Shown one piece after another: positions 26,284 through 34,306 of a stretch of DNA of 52,989 nt. The notes under the pieces are model-generated. The model saw only the letters and a list, made by a program, of their open reading frames with translations. It was not told the origin of the DNA and did no database searches. The DNA comes from Paracoccaceae bacterium (GTDB lineage Bacteria; Pseudomonadota; Alphaproteobacteria; Rhodobacterales; Rhodobacteraceae): NCBI GenBank assembly GCA_028285485.1, contig JANQPC010000081.1, positions 1 through 52,989 on the forward strand, in the 5' to 3' direction. Position 1 is the stretch's first letter. Each line of letters begins with the position of its first letter. Both the position numbers and the translations under genes were made by a program.

Positions 26284-26313
26284 AACGCTCACTGGCATAG
26301 ACGAGTGAACGTT
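26284..26313 (-). promoter_or_regulatory. Inverted repeat abutting the bpt start
   Basis: AACGTTCACT-N10-AGTGAGCGTT (minus strand, 9 of 10 matching arm bases) lies 2 bp before the bpt ATG. It could be an operator of TetR-like geometry or an mRNA hairpin limiting initiation. Confidence 0.4.
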
Positions 26314-26354
26314 ATCAACCCGTTGCAGCGCCGCCAACCCCCCGATGCGCACGG

Positions 26355-26807
26355 TCAGGCGCGATTTAGTGCCGCCGTTCCCAGAACGTGGTCAGTCAGC
26401 CCCTGGCGCCGCGACGAGATCAGCATCAGCACGATTGAGACAAGCTGCGCCGGCGCCATCGCAACCGAGATGTAGTAGCCCAGCGTGTGCAGCCCGGCGA
26501 GACCGGTATCGAGCCGCTCGCCCATCCGGTTGCGGATCTCAAGCGAAGCAAAGCGCATCCCCGGTGTGGCCGATCCGCGCGCCAGCGAAACCCAGCGGTA
26601 GATGAAGCCGATCGTGGCATAGAGGAAGGGCAGAACGAACAGGCCCAGAAACGCCGTGAACGGCACCGCAATCGCGGTCAGGATACTGATCAGGATCACA
26701 TCGATCACCCAGGCGATGAAACGCTTGGTGGGAACGCCGTCATAAAACTCCGGCGCGGTTTCGGGATCGGGCAGGCCCCAATAGGTCTCTTGCATGGTGG
26801 TGGTCAT
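26355..26807 (-). CDS. RDD family membrane protein
   Basis: The product has 150 residues. The RDD domain is recognisable from the Arg-Asp-Asp-like start (RFIAWVIDVILISILTAIAV), a second pair of hydrophobic segments (FLGLFVLPFLYATIGFIYRW) and SATPGMRFASLEI. The function is unknown; family members are inner-membrane proteins. It lies between the DUF2852 gene (separated by a terminator) and bpt. Confidence 0.85.
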   Translation of the reverse strand: MTTTMQETYWGLPDPETAPEFYDGVPTKRFIAWVIDVILISILTAIAVPFTAFLGLFVLPFLYATIGFIYRWVSLARGSATPGMRFASLEIRNRMGERLDTGLAGLHTLGYYISVAMAPAQLVSIVLMLISSRRQGLTDHVLGTAALNRA

Positions 26808-26822
26808 TTAAGTGCTCTTGGC

Positions 26823-26848
26823 AAAAAAGCAGCCCCCGGAGGGGCTGC
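26823..26848 (-). terminator. Rho-independent terminator after the DUF2852 gene
   Basis: An 8-bp stem (26841-26848 with 26829-26836 in minus-strand order) with a 4-nt loop is followed by six T residues at 26828-26823. It begins 18 bp after the DUF2852 stop and separates that gene from the RDD gene. Confidence 0.85.
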
Positions 26849-26866
26849 GGTAGTTGGGGGATCGGA

Positions 26867-27295
26867 TCAGGCTTCAGCGGGTTCGGGATCCTGCTTCGAC
26901 CGCTTCTCGCGCTCGTCCATGAACTGGTCGAACTCGGCCTTGTCTTTCGCCTCGCGGAGGCGGGCGAGGAATTCCTCAAAGGCGTTCTGCTCTTCTTCCA
27001 GGCGGCGCAGCGTTTCGGCCTTGTAGGCATCGAACGCCGTGTTGCCGGAGGATTTGAAGGCGTGGCGGGCGTGACGGGTGCGCTTGGCGCAGGAACCGCT
27101 GAACATGTTTTTGCTCCAGATCATGTAGAAGAGAAGGGCGAGGCCGATCGGCCAGAAGAGGATGAAGCCCAGCACCATGGCGGCGATCCATGCGCCCTTG
27201 CCGCGGGCGTCAAGCCAGGCCTCGGTGCGGCCGAGCCAGTTCTGCCGGGGCGGCAGGGCGGCAGGCGCGGGGGTGGCGGCAGTGACGGTGGTCAT
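26867..27295 (-). CDS. DUF2852 family membrane protein
   Basis: The product has 142 residues. One or two hydrophobic stretches (about residues 33-60, IAAMVLGFILFWPIGLALLFYMIW in two halves) are followed by a charged, Glu/Arg-rich coiled-coil-like C-terminus (LRRLEEEQNAFEEFLARLREA). This is the DUF2852 pattern common in alphaproteobacteria. Function unknown. It is monocistronic: two matching operator-like sites lie upstream and a strong terminator follows. Confidence 0.82.
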   Translation of the reverse strand: MTTVTAATPAPAALPPRQNWLGRTEAWLDARGKGAWIAAMVLGFILFWPIGLALLFYMIWSKNMFSGSCAKRTRHARHAFKSSGNTAFDAYKAETLRRLEEEQNAFEEFLARLREAKDKAEFDQFMDEREKRSKQDPEPAEA

Positions 27296-27358
27296 TTCAG
27301 TACTCCATGTTGCGGGCCGCGTGCGGCGGCGGGGATGTCCGGCGCGATGTCCGGTTGG

Positions 27359-27377
27359 ATGTAAATCGCTTTCACAT
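27359..27377 (-). promoter_or_regulatory. Operator-like site 1 (ATGTGAA-N5-TTTACAT)
   Basis: On the minus strand it reads ATGTGAAAGCGATTTACAT. Both 7-base arms are identical to those of site 2 although the 5-base centre differs, the pattern expected of a protein-binding site. It starts 64 bp upstream of the DUF2852 ATG and would overlap the transcription start of a candidate promoter. Confidence 0.65.
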
Positions 27378-27381
27378 CCCC

Positions 27382-27410
27382 GATATCGGGTGCCGCGGCA
27401 TGAAGTTCAA
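27382..27410 (-). promoter_or_regulatory. Candidate promoter of the DUF2852 gene
   Basis: On the minus strand TTGAAC (27410-27405) and GATATC (27387-27382) are 17 bp apart. The -10 is weak, but the element lies exactly between the two operator-like sites. Confidence 0.4.
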
Positions 27411-27416
27411 GGAAAA

Positions 27417-27435
27417 ATGTGAACTAGTTTTACAT
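27417..27435 (+). promoter_or_regulatory. Operator-like site 2 (ATGTGAA-N5-TTTACAT)
   Basis: ATGTGAACTAGTTTTACAT has the same arms as site 1; centre-to-centre distance is 58 bp. It lies just upstream of the candidate -35 element and 10 bp beyond the stop of the ybaK-type gene. Confidence 0.65.
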
Positions 27436-27444
27436 TTTTTGTGA

Positions 27445-27915
27445 TTATGACGTGAAATCAGAGAGTTGCGCGCCCGAGATTCGCAAAAGATCCTGCGGCG
27501 CAATGGGGAAGATGTGGCGCGGCGTGCCCGCCGCGGCCCAGATCCTATCGAATTCCATCAGGCGCGGATCGAAAAAGCCGCGCGTGTGCGTGATGTGCCC
27601 GATCGGGGCCACCCCGCCGATGGCAAAGCCGGTTTCGCGGCGGATAAGATCGGCATCTGCTTTGCCCAGCGGTTCGCCCGCCATCGCGCTCGCCTTCTCC
27701 GGCGCCACCTGGTTGCCGCCGGCGGTGATGAAAAGGATCACATGGCCCCCGGCCTCACCGCGAAAGATGATGGATTTCGCGATCTGGTCGATCTCGCAGC
27801 CTGCCGCGGCGGCGGCCTGCGCCGCGGTCCGCGTCTCGGACGGCATTTCCAGCACCTCGTCGGCAATCCCCGCCGCTGTGAGCGCCGCGCGCACGCGTTT
27901 CAGGCTCTTGCTCAT
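27445..27915 (-). CDS. YbaK/ProX-type aminoacyl-tRNA deacylase
   Basis: This is a free-standing trans-editing domain of the YbaK/prolyl-tRNA-synthetase-associated superfamily. The ATG at 27915 gives 156 residues; longer in-frame starts add low-complexity sequence. Motifs include the substrate-site Lys in QIAKSIIF, FITAGGNQV, AIGGVAPIGH and AAGTPRHIF. Relatives hydrolyse mischarged tRNA (Ala-, Cys- or related tRNA-Pro). This matters here because ProS (42789-44123) lacks its own editing insertion. The exact subclass was not determined. Confidence 0.87.
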   Translation of the reverse strand: MSKSLKRVRAALTAAGIADEVLEMPSETRTAAQAAAAAGCEIDQIAKSIIFRGEAGGHVILFITAGGNQVAPEKASAMAGEPLGKADADLIRRETGFAIGGVAPIGHITHTRGFFDPRLMEFDRIWAAAGTPRHIFPIAPQDLLRISGAQLSDFTS

Positions 27916-28129
27916 TTCGCCCCTTTCTCTCCGGCTCGGGCCGGGTGTGCCGGAATTGGCGGCGGGGCACAATCTCCCCGGCGGAGGGGGGCAGACCCGC
28001 CGCCCGGCGCGCGCCGATGGCGGGGGCGGCCCTCTTGCCGCACCGGCAACCCCATGCGCCGCGCCCCGTTTCATTCCCCTCCCGTTTTGCTCTAGCCTCT
28101 GCCCACGCCACCCAGCCGGAGCCCTTTGC

Positions 28130-28522
28130 GTGACGCATCCCGAACAGCCCTTGCACGACACGCTCCTCGCCGCCGAAACCGCGGTCTGGGAGGCGCTGCT
28201 GCGCGGCGATGCGGAGGCCGATGCCGCGGCCCTCGATGAGGGCTTTGTCGGCGTCTACCCCGATGGGATTTTCGGCAAGGCCGCCCATGTGGCCCAGCTT
28301 GCCGCGGGCGCCACCGTGGCCACCTACCGGCTTACCCAGGTGCGCGCGCGGCCTGTGGGCGCCGATCATGGGCTCTTGATCTATCACGCAGCCTACACCC
28401 GGCCCGGGCACACCACGGAAGAGGCCATGTATGTCTCCTCGCTCTGGGAACGGCGCGGGGCAGGGTGGGTCAACATCTTCAGCCAGGATACGCCGGACGA
28501 TCCGGCGCAGGCGGTCGTATGA
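28130..28522 (+). CDS. NTF2-like / DUF4440 family protein
   Basis: A GTG start at 28130, with GGAG about 9 nt upstream, gives 130 residues of an NTF2/SnoaL-like alpha-beta cone: TLLAAETAVWEALLRGDAEA (first helix), the turn DEGFVGVYPDGIF, then strands ending in MYVSSLWERRGAGWVNIFSQDTP. Such proteins are small ligand-binding or enzymatic folds of varied role; no function is assigned. Its TGA overlaps the glnE ATG (ATGA at 28519-28522). Confidence 0.8.
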   Translation: MTHPEQPLHDTLLAAETAVWEALLRGDAEADAAALDEGFVGVYPDGIFGKAAHVAQLAAGATVATYRLTQVRARPVGADHGLLIYHAAYTRPGHTTEEAMYVSSLWERRGAGWVNIFSQDTPDDPAQAVV

Positions 28523-31323
28523 CGGGAGCGTTCGCCAGCCGGATCACCCGCGCGCCCGATCCGTTCGAACCGGAACGCGGGCGCGAGGCCGCCCATCTAT
28601 ACCCCGATCTCCCGCCGGAACTGCGCGGTGTGATCGCCGGGGCAGGGGGCTGCAGCCCATATCTGAAATCGCTGCTGGAGCGCGAGCGGGATTGGGCAGA
28701 TGCCGCGCTGGCCGGGGCGCCCGAAGCCGCGCTTGAGGCCGCGCTCGAAGAGGTGGCAGCACTTCCGGTGCATGAGCTTGCCCCGGGCCTGCGCCGCGCC
28801 AAGCGCCGGATCGCGCTTCTCACGGCACTTGCCGATCTTGCGGGCGTCTGGCCGCTGGAGGAGGTGACCGCCGCGCTGACCCGCTTTGCCGATCTGGCCA
28901 CGCACCGCGCGCTTACCGCCGCAGTGGGCCAGGAGATCGCGCGCAAAAAGCTGCCGGGCGACCATGATGCGCAGGATGGCGCGGGCCTCGTGGCGCTTGC
29001 CATGGGCAAGATGGGCGCCCATGAGCTGAACTATTCCTCCGATATCGATCTGATCTGCCTTTTCGATGAAAGCCGCTTCGCGCGGGATGATTTTCTGGAG
29101 GCCCGCGCCGCCTTCGTGCGCGCCACCCGCAAGATGGCGGCCACGCTTTCGGACATTACCGCCGAGGGCTATGTCTTCCGCACCGATCTGCGCCTGCGCC
29201 CCGATCCCGCCGTAACCCCCGTGGCGCTCGCCATGGAAGCTGCCGAGCGCTACTATGAAAGCCTCGGGCGCACCTGGGAACGGGCGGCCTATATTAAGGC
29301 GCGCGCCGCGGCGGGCGATCTCGCGGCGGGCGAGGCGTTCCTCAAGCGCCTCACCCCTTTCGTCTGGCGCAAGCATCTCGATTACGCCGCGATCCAGGAT
29401 GCCCACGGGATGCGCCAGAAGATCCGCGATCACAAAGCCCTGCATTCCCGCAAGCTCGAAGGCTTTCACCTCAAGCTCGGCTCCGGCGGCATTCGCGAGA
29501 TCGAGTTCTTTACCCAGACCCGGCAGATCATCGCGGGCGGGCGCGACCCTAGCCTGCGGCTTCGCGGCACGGTCGAGGGGCTGCGGGCGCTGGCCAAGGC
29601 CGGATGGGCGGAAGAGGCGGAAGAACTGATCGCCGATTACCGTGCGCATCGCGAGCTGGAACACCGGGTGCAAATGATCGCCGATCAGCAAACCCATGCG
29701 CTGCCAACCTCCCAAGAAGGCTTTGCCCGGCTCGCCGCCTTTACGGGGCAAAGCTTGGATGATCTGCGGGCCGGGGTCTCGGCCCGGATTGAGCGCGTGG
29801 CGGCGATTACGGAGGGGTTTTTTGCCCCCGCCGCGGCCCGAAGCGCGCCGGATCTCAGCGATCAGGCTGCCGAGATCGTCGCGCGCTGGCCAAGCTACCC
29901 CGCCCTGCGCTCGGCCCGCGCAGTGGAAATCTTCGGGCGCGTGCAGCCCGAGCTTCTGGCGCGGCTTGCGCGCGCGGCGCGCCCCGATGAGGCGCTCACC
30001 CATATCGATGGCTTCCTGCGCGGCCTTCCCGCAGGGGTGCAGCTGTTTTCGATGTTCGAGGCCAATCCCCATCTGATCGATCTGATCGTGGATATCGCCG
30101 CCACCGCGCCTGAACTGGCCAATTACCTGTCGCGCCACGCCGGCGTGTTCGATGCGGTGATCGGCGGCGGGTTCTTTGCGCCCTGGCCGGGCCGGGCGGC
30201 ATTGGAGGCCGAGCTGGCCGAACGGCTGGCCGAGGCGCCGGATTACGAGGCCAAGCTCAGCGCAGCCCGGCGCTGGAAGAACGAATGGCATTTCCGCGTG
30301 GGCGTGCATCACCTGCGCGGGCTGATCGAAGGCGCGGCGGCGGGCCAGCACTATAGCGATCTCGCAAGTGCGGTGCTCGCCGCGCTCTGGCCCGAGGTTT
30401 GCGCGGAGTTTGCGGGCAAGCACGGGGCGCCCCCGGGGCGGGGTGCCGCGATCCTGGGCATGGGTTCGCTCGGGGCAGAGCGGCTCACCGCGCGCTCCGA
30501 TCTCGATCTCATCGTGATCTACGATCCGGGCGGGGTGGAGATGTCCGATGGCCGCCGCCCGCTGGCCGCGCGCACCTATTATGCGCGCCTCACCCAGGCC
30601 TTTGTCACCGCGCTCACCGCACCGCTCGGCGAGGGCCGGCTCTATGAGGCCGATATGCGCCTGCGGCCTTCAGGCCGTCAGGGGCCCGTGGCCACTTCGC
30701 TGGCCTCCTTCACCAATTATCAGGCAAGCGAGGCGTGGACATGGGAGCATCTTGCCCTCACCCGCGCGCGCCCCGTGGCCGGATCGCCCGATCTTGGCGC
30801 GGAGATCGAGCGTTTTCGCTGCGCGCTGCTCGCCCGCCCGCGCGACCGGGCGAAAACCCTGGCCGATGTGGCCGCGATGCGCGCGCGGCTCGCCGCCGCC
30901 AAGCCCGGCGGCGCGGCCTTTGACGTCAAGGAAGGGGCGGGCCGGTTGCAGGATATCGCGCTGATCGCACAGGCGGGCGCGCTTCTGGCCGGATCTCCCG
31001 CGCGCGATGTGCCGGGCCAGTTGGCCGCAGGCGCCGGGGCCCTTGGCCTGACCGAGGCCGAGCGGGATGCGCTGGCCGCGGGTTGGGCGCGCTTCTGGTC
31101 CGGCCAGGCCGCGCTTCGGGCCATCACCGGCGGTGCGTTCGATCCCGAAACCGCTGGCGCGGGCGGGCGCGCCTTCGTCTTGCGCGAAACCGGTGTCGCG
31201 GATATTCCGGCGCTGGAGCGTGCGCTGGCCGAAACCGCCCTGGCCGCCGCCGCGATCATAGAGGCGCATCTTCCCGCGCCGGAGGAGTCAGGTCATGGGC
31301 CAGCGGGCCAAAACAGCGGATGA
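28519..31323 (+). CDS. glnE: Bifunctional glutamine-synthetase adenylyltransferase/deadenylase
   Basis: GlnE switches glutamine synthetase off by adenylylation and on by deadenylylation, under PII control. The ATG at 28519 overlaps the previous stop and gives 934 residues, the family length. Two nucleotidyltransferase domains are seen. The N-terminal one has MGKMGAHELNYSSDIDLI near residue 160-177, and the C-terminal one has LGMGSLGAERLTARSDLDL near 645-663. Each carries the G-S-x-D-x-D type metal site (SSDID, RSDLD), with the PII-responsive helical region between. The last 29 bp overlap the next small gene. Confidence 0.96.
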   Translation: MTGAFASRITRAPDPFEPERGREAAHLYPDLPPELRGVIAGAGGCSPYLKSLLERERDWADAALAGAPEAALEAALEEVAALPVHELAPGLRRAKRRIALLTALADLAGVWPLEEVTAALTRFADLATHRALTAAVGQEIARKKLPGDHDAQDGAGLVALAMGKMGAHELNYSSDIDLICLFDESRFARDDFLEARAAFVRATRKMAATLSDITAEGYVFRTDLRLRPDPAVTPVALAMEAAERYYESLGRTWERAAYIKARAAAGDLAAGEAFLKRLTPFVWRKHLDYAAIQDAHGMRQKIRDHKALHSRKLEGFHLKLGSGGIREIEFFTQTRQIIAGGRDPSLRLRGTVEGLRALAKAGWAEEAEELIADYRAHRELEHRVQMIADQQTHALPTSQEGFARLAAFTGQSLDDLRAGVSARIERVAAITEGFFAPAAARSAPDLSDQAAEIVARWPSYPALRSARAVEIFGRVQPELLARLARAARPDEALTHIDGFLRGLPAGVQLFSMFEANPHLIDLIVDIAATAPELANYLSRHAGVFDAVIGGGFFAPWPGRAALEAELAERLAEAPDYEAKLSAARRWKNEWHFRVGVHHLRGLIEGAAAGQHYSDLASAVLAALWPEVCAEFAGKHGAPPGRGAAILGMGSLGAERLTARSDLDLIVIYDPGGVEMSDGRRPLAARTYYARLTQAFVTALTAPLGEGRLYEADMRLRPSGRQGPVATSLASFTNYQASEAWTWEHLALTRARPVAGSPDLGAEIERFRCALLARPRDRAKTLADVAAMRARLAAAKPGGAAFDVKEGAGRLQDIALIAQAGALLAGSPARDVPGQLAAGAGALGLTEAERDALAAGWARFWSGQAALRAITGGAFDPETAGAGGRAFVLRETGVADIPALERALAETALAAAAIIEAHLPAPEESGHGPAGQNSG

Positions 31324-31579
31324 GCTCGACCCCAAGGGCGTGATCGCCGACAGTTACCGAATTGACGGGATCAGCGAGCCCGAATGCCGCTCGATCTTCC
31401 TGGATTGGGCAATCTCGGTGCCTCAGGGATCCGAGGCGCGCGCATTGGTGCGCGAGCTTCTGGCGCTTCATGGCCCCGGGGCCCCCGATCACCCGATGAC
31501 GGCTGTTTTGCGCGCGGCGCTGGAGCCCGCGGCCCAGACCGGCCGACGCGGCGGGCGCGCCGCGCGGATGCGGGGGTAG
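31295..31579 (+). CDS. Small conserved hypothetical protein downstream of glnE
   Basis: The product has 94 residues and starts inside glnE in another frame. It contains GVIADSYRIDGISEPECRSIFLDW, read here as DSYRIDGI and PECRSIFLDWAISVP. I recall similar short proteins downstream of glnE in Rhodobacteraceae, but this was not checked. A single Cys and a mostly helical C-terminus (ARALVRELLALHG) are visible. Function unknown. Confidence 0.65.
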   Translation: MGQRAKTADELDPKGVIADSYRIDGISEPECRSIFLDWAISVPQGSEARALVRELLALHGPGAPDHPMTAVLRAALEPAAQTGRRGGRAARMRG

Positions 31580-31781
31580 CACCGGGGCCCCGCGGCGCGC
31601 TGGTGCGGATTTCCGCGCCTGGGCCCGCCAAAGGCACGGCTGCGCACAGCGAAACTAAAAACTCTTCCGCAAGGGCAGGGCGCTAGCGGTCAACAAAGCC
31701 CCGCCTCGCGCGCTTTTGGCGGGCCGTTCCGGCCGCAAAACGCGATCCCGCGGACCAATCCGCCCCCGCCGCCAAATTCCT

Positions 31782-31810
31782 TTGACGGGCCGGGCCCGCC
31801 CCGGCAAGGT
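31782..31810 (+). promoter_or_regulatory. Possible promoter of ppx
   Basis: TTGACG at 31782-31787 is followed after 17 bp by CAAGGT, a weak -10. It lies in the gap before ppx. Confidence 0.3.
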
Positions 31811-31855
31811 TCGCCCCGAATCGTGGCAGGGTGCGCGGGAGCGACGGCGGGCGGG

Positions 31856-33451
31856 ATGATGGACGGCTCCGATCGGACGGGGGCAGAAAAAACACGGGCA
31901 GACAATCCGCCGCCAGACGCGGCGGATGCCGAGAAATGGGGTCCGTTCGGGCGCCCGCTTTTCGCCGGCCCCAAAGCGAAGGCGCTCGCGCGGGTGGGCG
32001 TTGTCGATGTGGGATCGAACTCGGTGCGCCTTGTCGTGTTCGATGGCGCCGCGCGAAGCCCGTCGTACTTCTACAACGAAAAGGTCATGTGCGGCCTCGG
32101 GCAGGGCTTTACCGAAACCGGGCGGTTGAGCGAAGACGGCAAGCGCCGGGCGCTGGCCGCGCTGAGGCGCTTTCAGCTTCTGGCCGAAAACATGGGCTGC
32201 GCGCCGCTGACCGCCGTGGCCACCGCGGCGATGCGCGAGGCCGAGGACGGGCCCGCCTTCCGCCGCGAGGTGCGCGAGACAACCGGCATCAAGCTCTGGG
32301 TGATCGATGGCGATGAAGAGGCGCGGCTGTCGGCGCAAGGCGTGCTTCTGGGCTGGCCCGGCGCGTACGGTCTTGTCTGCGATATCGGCGGCTCATCGAT
32401 GGAGCTGGCTGAATTGCGCGAAGGCCGGGTGGGCAAACGCGCCACGGCGCCGCTTGGCCCCTTCCGGCTGGCGGGCATCAAGGGCGGGCGCAAGGGTCTG
32501 ACGGCCCATATCCGCGTTGAGCTGGAAAAGCTCATGGGTGCCATGGGGCCCCAGCGCGACAGGCTTTTTCTCGTTGGCGGCTCCTGGCGCGCGATCGCGC
32601 GGATCGATATGGCGCGGCGCGGATACCCGCTGGCGGTGCTGCACGAATACCGGATGAGCCGCGATGCGGTGATGGAAACGCTGGCCTTTATCGCCAAGAA
32701 GGATGCCGAGGATCTGCGGGCGATGACCGGGATCGGCGAGGCGCGTATGGCGCTTGTGCCCACTGCGGCGATCGTTCTGGCCGAGCTTGTGCGCCGGATC
32801 GAGCCCCATGATATCGCCGTTTCCAGCTACGGCATCCGCGAGGGTATGCTCTATGAACAGATGCCCGAGGCACTGCGCGCCCGCGATCCGCTGATCGAGG
32901 CGTGCCGCTTTGCCGAGGCCAAAGATGCGCGCTTGCCGGGCTTCGGCACGCTGCTCTACGATTTCGTCGCCCCGCTCTTCCGCGATGTGCCCGCAGAGCG
33001 CCAGCGCATCCTTCAGGCCGCCTGCCTGCTTCACGATGTGAGCTGGCGCTCGCATCCCGATTACCGCCACGAGGTGGGCTTCGATTACGTCACGCGGGGG
33101 GAGCTGGGGGGGCTTCGCCATGAAGAACGCGTGTTCCTCGGGCTGGCGCTGCTGCACCGCTACAAGAACAGCCGCAGCGGCACCCGCCTTGAGGCGCTTA
33201 TGGGGCTTTTGAGCGCGGAAGAGGTGCGCGCCGCCGAGATACTCGGCAAATCCATGCGGTTTGGCGCCATGCTTTCGGTGGCCGCGCCCGAACGGATGGG
33301 GGCGCTTGAGTGGCACCCTGAAAAGGCGCGCCTCACCTTGCGGCTCGCGGAAGGCACCGAGGCGCTTTTTGGCGAGGTGGCGGCGGCGCGCTTCCAATCG
33401 CTGGCCAGCGCCATGGGGGCGGAGACGAAAGTGGTGCAGCCCGGCGCGTAA
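31856..33451 (+). CDS. ppx: Exopolyphosphatase / Ppx-GppA phosphatase family protein
   Basis: This enzyme hydrolyses polyphosphate and/or pppGpp. The ATG at 31856 (or 31859) gives 531 residues. The sugar-kinase-like ATPase fold shows the phosphate-1 loop VVDVGSNSVRLVVFDG near residue 45, LSAQGVLLGWPG, and the phosphate-2 loop VCDIGGSSMELAEL near residue 173. A C-terminal HD-like helical region contains LLHDVSWRSHPDYRHEVGF. The ppk gene is also in this window but 5 kb away on the other strand. Confidence 0.92.
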   Translation: MMDGSDRTGAEKTRADNPPPDAADAEKWGPFGRPLFAGPKAKALARVGVVDVGSNSVRLVVFDGAARSPSYFYNEKVMCGLGQGFTETGRLSEDGKRRALAALRRFQLLAENMGCAPLTAVATAAMREAEDGPAFRREVRETTGIKLWVIDGDEEARLSAQGVLLGWPGAYGLVCDIGGSSMELAELREGRVGKRATAPLGPFRLAGIKGGRKGLTAHIRVELEKLMGAMGPQRDRLFLVGGSWRAIARIDMARRGYPLAVLHEYRMSRDAVMETLAFIAKKDAEDLRAMTGIGEARMALVPTAAIVLAELVRRIEPHDIAVSSYGIREGMLYEQMPEALRARDPLIEACRFAEAKDARLPGFGTLLYDFVAPLFRDVPAERQRILQAACLLHDVSWRSHPDYRHEVGFDYVTRGELGGLRHEERVFLGLALLHRYKNSRSGTRLEALMGLLSAEEVRAAEILGKSMRFGAMLSVAAPERMGALEWHPEKARLTLRLAEGTEALFGEVAAARFQSLASAMGAETKVVQPGA

Positions 33452-33763
33452 GTTGGAAAACTGCAAGGGCCGGTGCGCTTCGGGCGGGTTTCCCTGCGCG
33501 TTCGGTTCGATTTTTGCAGGCCGTCTTCGCCAAGACGGGGCGCGGAACAAGGGCCGCAGGCCCGCCGCGCCGTCGCTGGCCCCATCCCTGGTCCGGCGAT
33601 CGGCTGAGCGATGGGCGCAGAACACGCGCAGTGCGGTGTCGCTGCCATAAATCGCGCAGGCCAACCGTTCGGATCGCCGAACCTGGGCCCGGCGATGGCC
33701 CGCCTCAGCGCTGCAACCCGCAGTAAGAAACGCCAGCGCGCCTCCAAGAGGTTGGCGCCTACC
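33452..33763. other. 312-bp gene-free stretch with dispersed repeat
   Basis: No supportable gene. It contains the second copy of the 29-bp repeat (33543-33571). Translations in several frames run open because of GC content but show no domain. Confidence 0.5.
33543..33571 (+). repeat. Dispersed 29-bp repeat, copy 2
   Basis: Identical in inverted orientation to 24673-24701. A shortened relative (CGGAACAAGCCGCAGGC, missing GG) occurs at 51234-51250, also in gene-free DNA. Confidence 0.6.
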
Positions 33764-34306
33764 TCACCCCGCAAGCGCCTTCCCGAGCCGCGGCAACCGC
33801 GCCCGTTTCAAAAGCGCCCGCTGCCCGATCTCGACCCCCGCCAACCGCTCCGCCACACCATGAACCCGCGCCACAACATCGCGCACGGCGTCGGGGTCTT
33901 CCCCGAACGCGTTCAGCAGAAACGGGTCGGGGGCCGACAGCGCGATGCCCTCGGCGGCCAGGCTTCGGGCCGGGAAATCACGCAGGTTCTGGGTGAGGAT
34001 CGCCTCTGCACCGCCCGCCACCGCCGCGGCCAGCACATGCACATCATCAGGGTCCGGCAGTGAAAGCCGCGTCTCGATTTCCGGCGCGGGCGCCACCTCT
34101 GCCCCCGGCCACTCGGCCCGCAAAAGCGCAATCTCGCCCCGCGCCACCGCTTCGTCCCCGGCGCCGAGCTTCTTCGCCGCGCGCGCCCATTCCTCAAGGA
34201 TCCGGGCCGACCAGAGCGGTGAAAACCCGCCCGCCCGCGCCACACCCAGCACGATCTCGCGCAAGACCGTGGGGTAAAGCACATTGGCGTCGATCAGAAC
34301 CTTCAC
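33764..34306 (-). CDS. PIN-domain protein (putative ribonuclease)
   Basis: The product is 180 residues from a GTG at 34306 that shares GTGA with the stop of the upstream methyltransferase gene. The PIN fold is marked by VKVLIDANVLYPTVLRE (first acidic residue near 6), an acidic helix ARILEEWARAA, and LPDPDDVHVLAAAVAGGAEAILTQNLRDFP (second acidic cluster and the family's Asn/Asp strand). PIN proteins are often VapC-like toxins, but no antitoxin gene is adjacent. The coupling to an rRNA methyltransferase suggests an RNA-related role. That is inference. Confidence 0.82.
   Translation of the reverse strand: MKVLIDANVLYPTVLREIVLGVARAGGFSPLWSARILEEWARAAKKLGAGDEAVARGEIALLRAEWPGAEVAPAPEIETRLSLPDPDDVHVLAAAVAGGAEAILTQNLRDFPARSLAAEGIALSAPDPFLLNAFGEDPDAVRDVVARVHGVAERLAGVEIGQRALLKRARLPRLGKALAG

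Noticed and set aside
28597-30423. A 608-residue minus-strand frame inside glnE
   Set aside because: Antisense shadow; GlnE motifs are unambiguous on the plus strand.
33764-34306. Toxin-antitoxin locus
   Set aside because: A PIN protein is present but no antitoxin-like small gene is adjacent; the partner is an rRNA methyltransferase.
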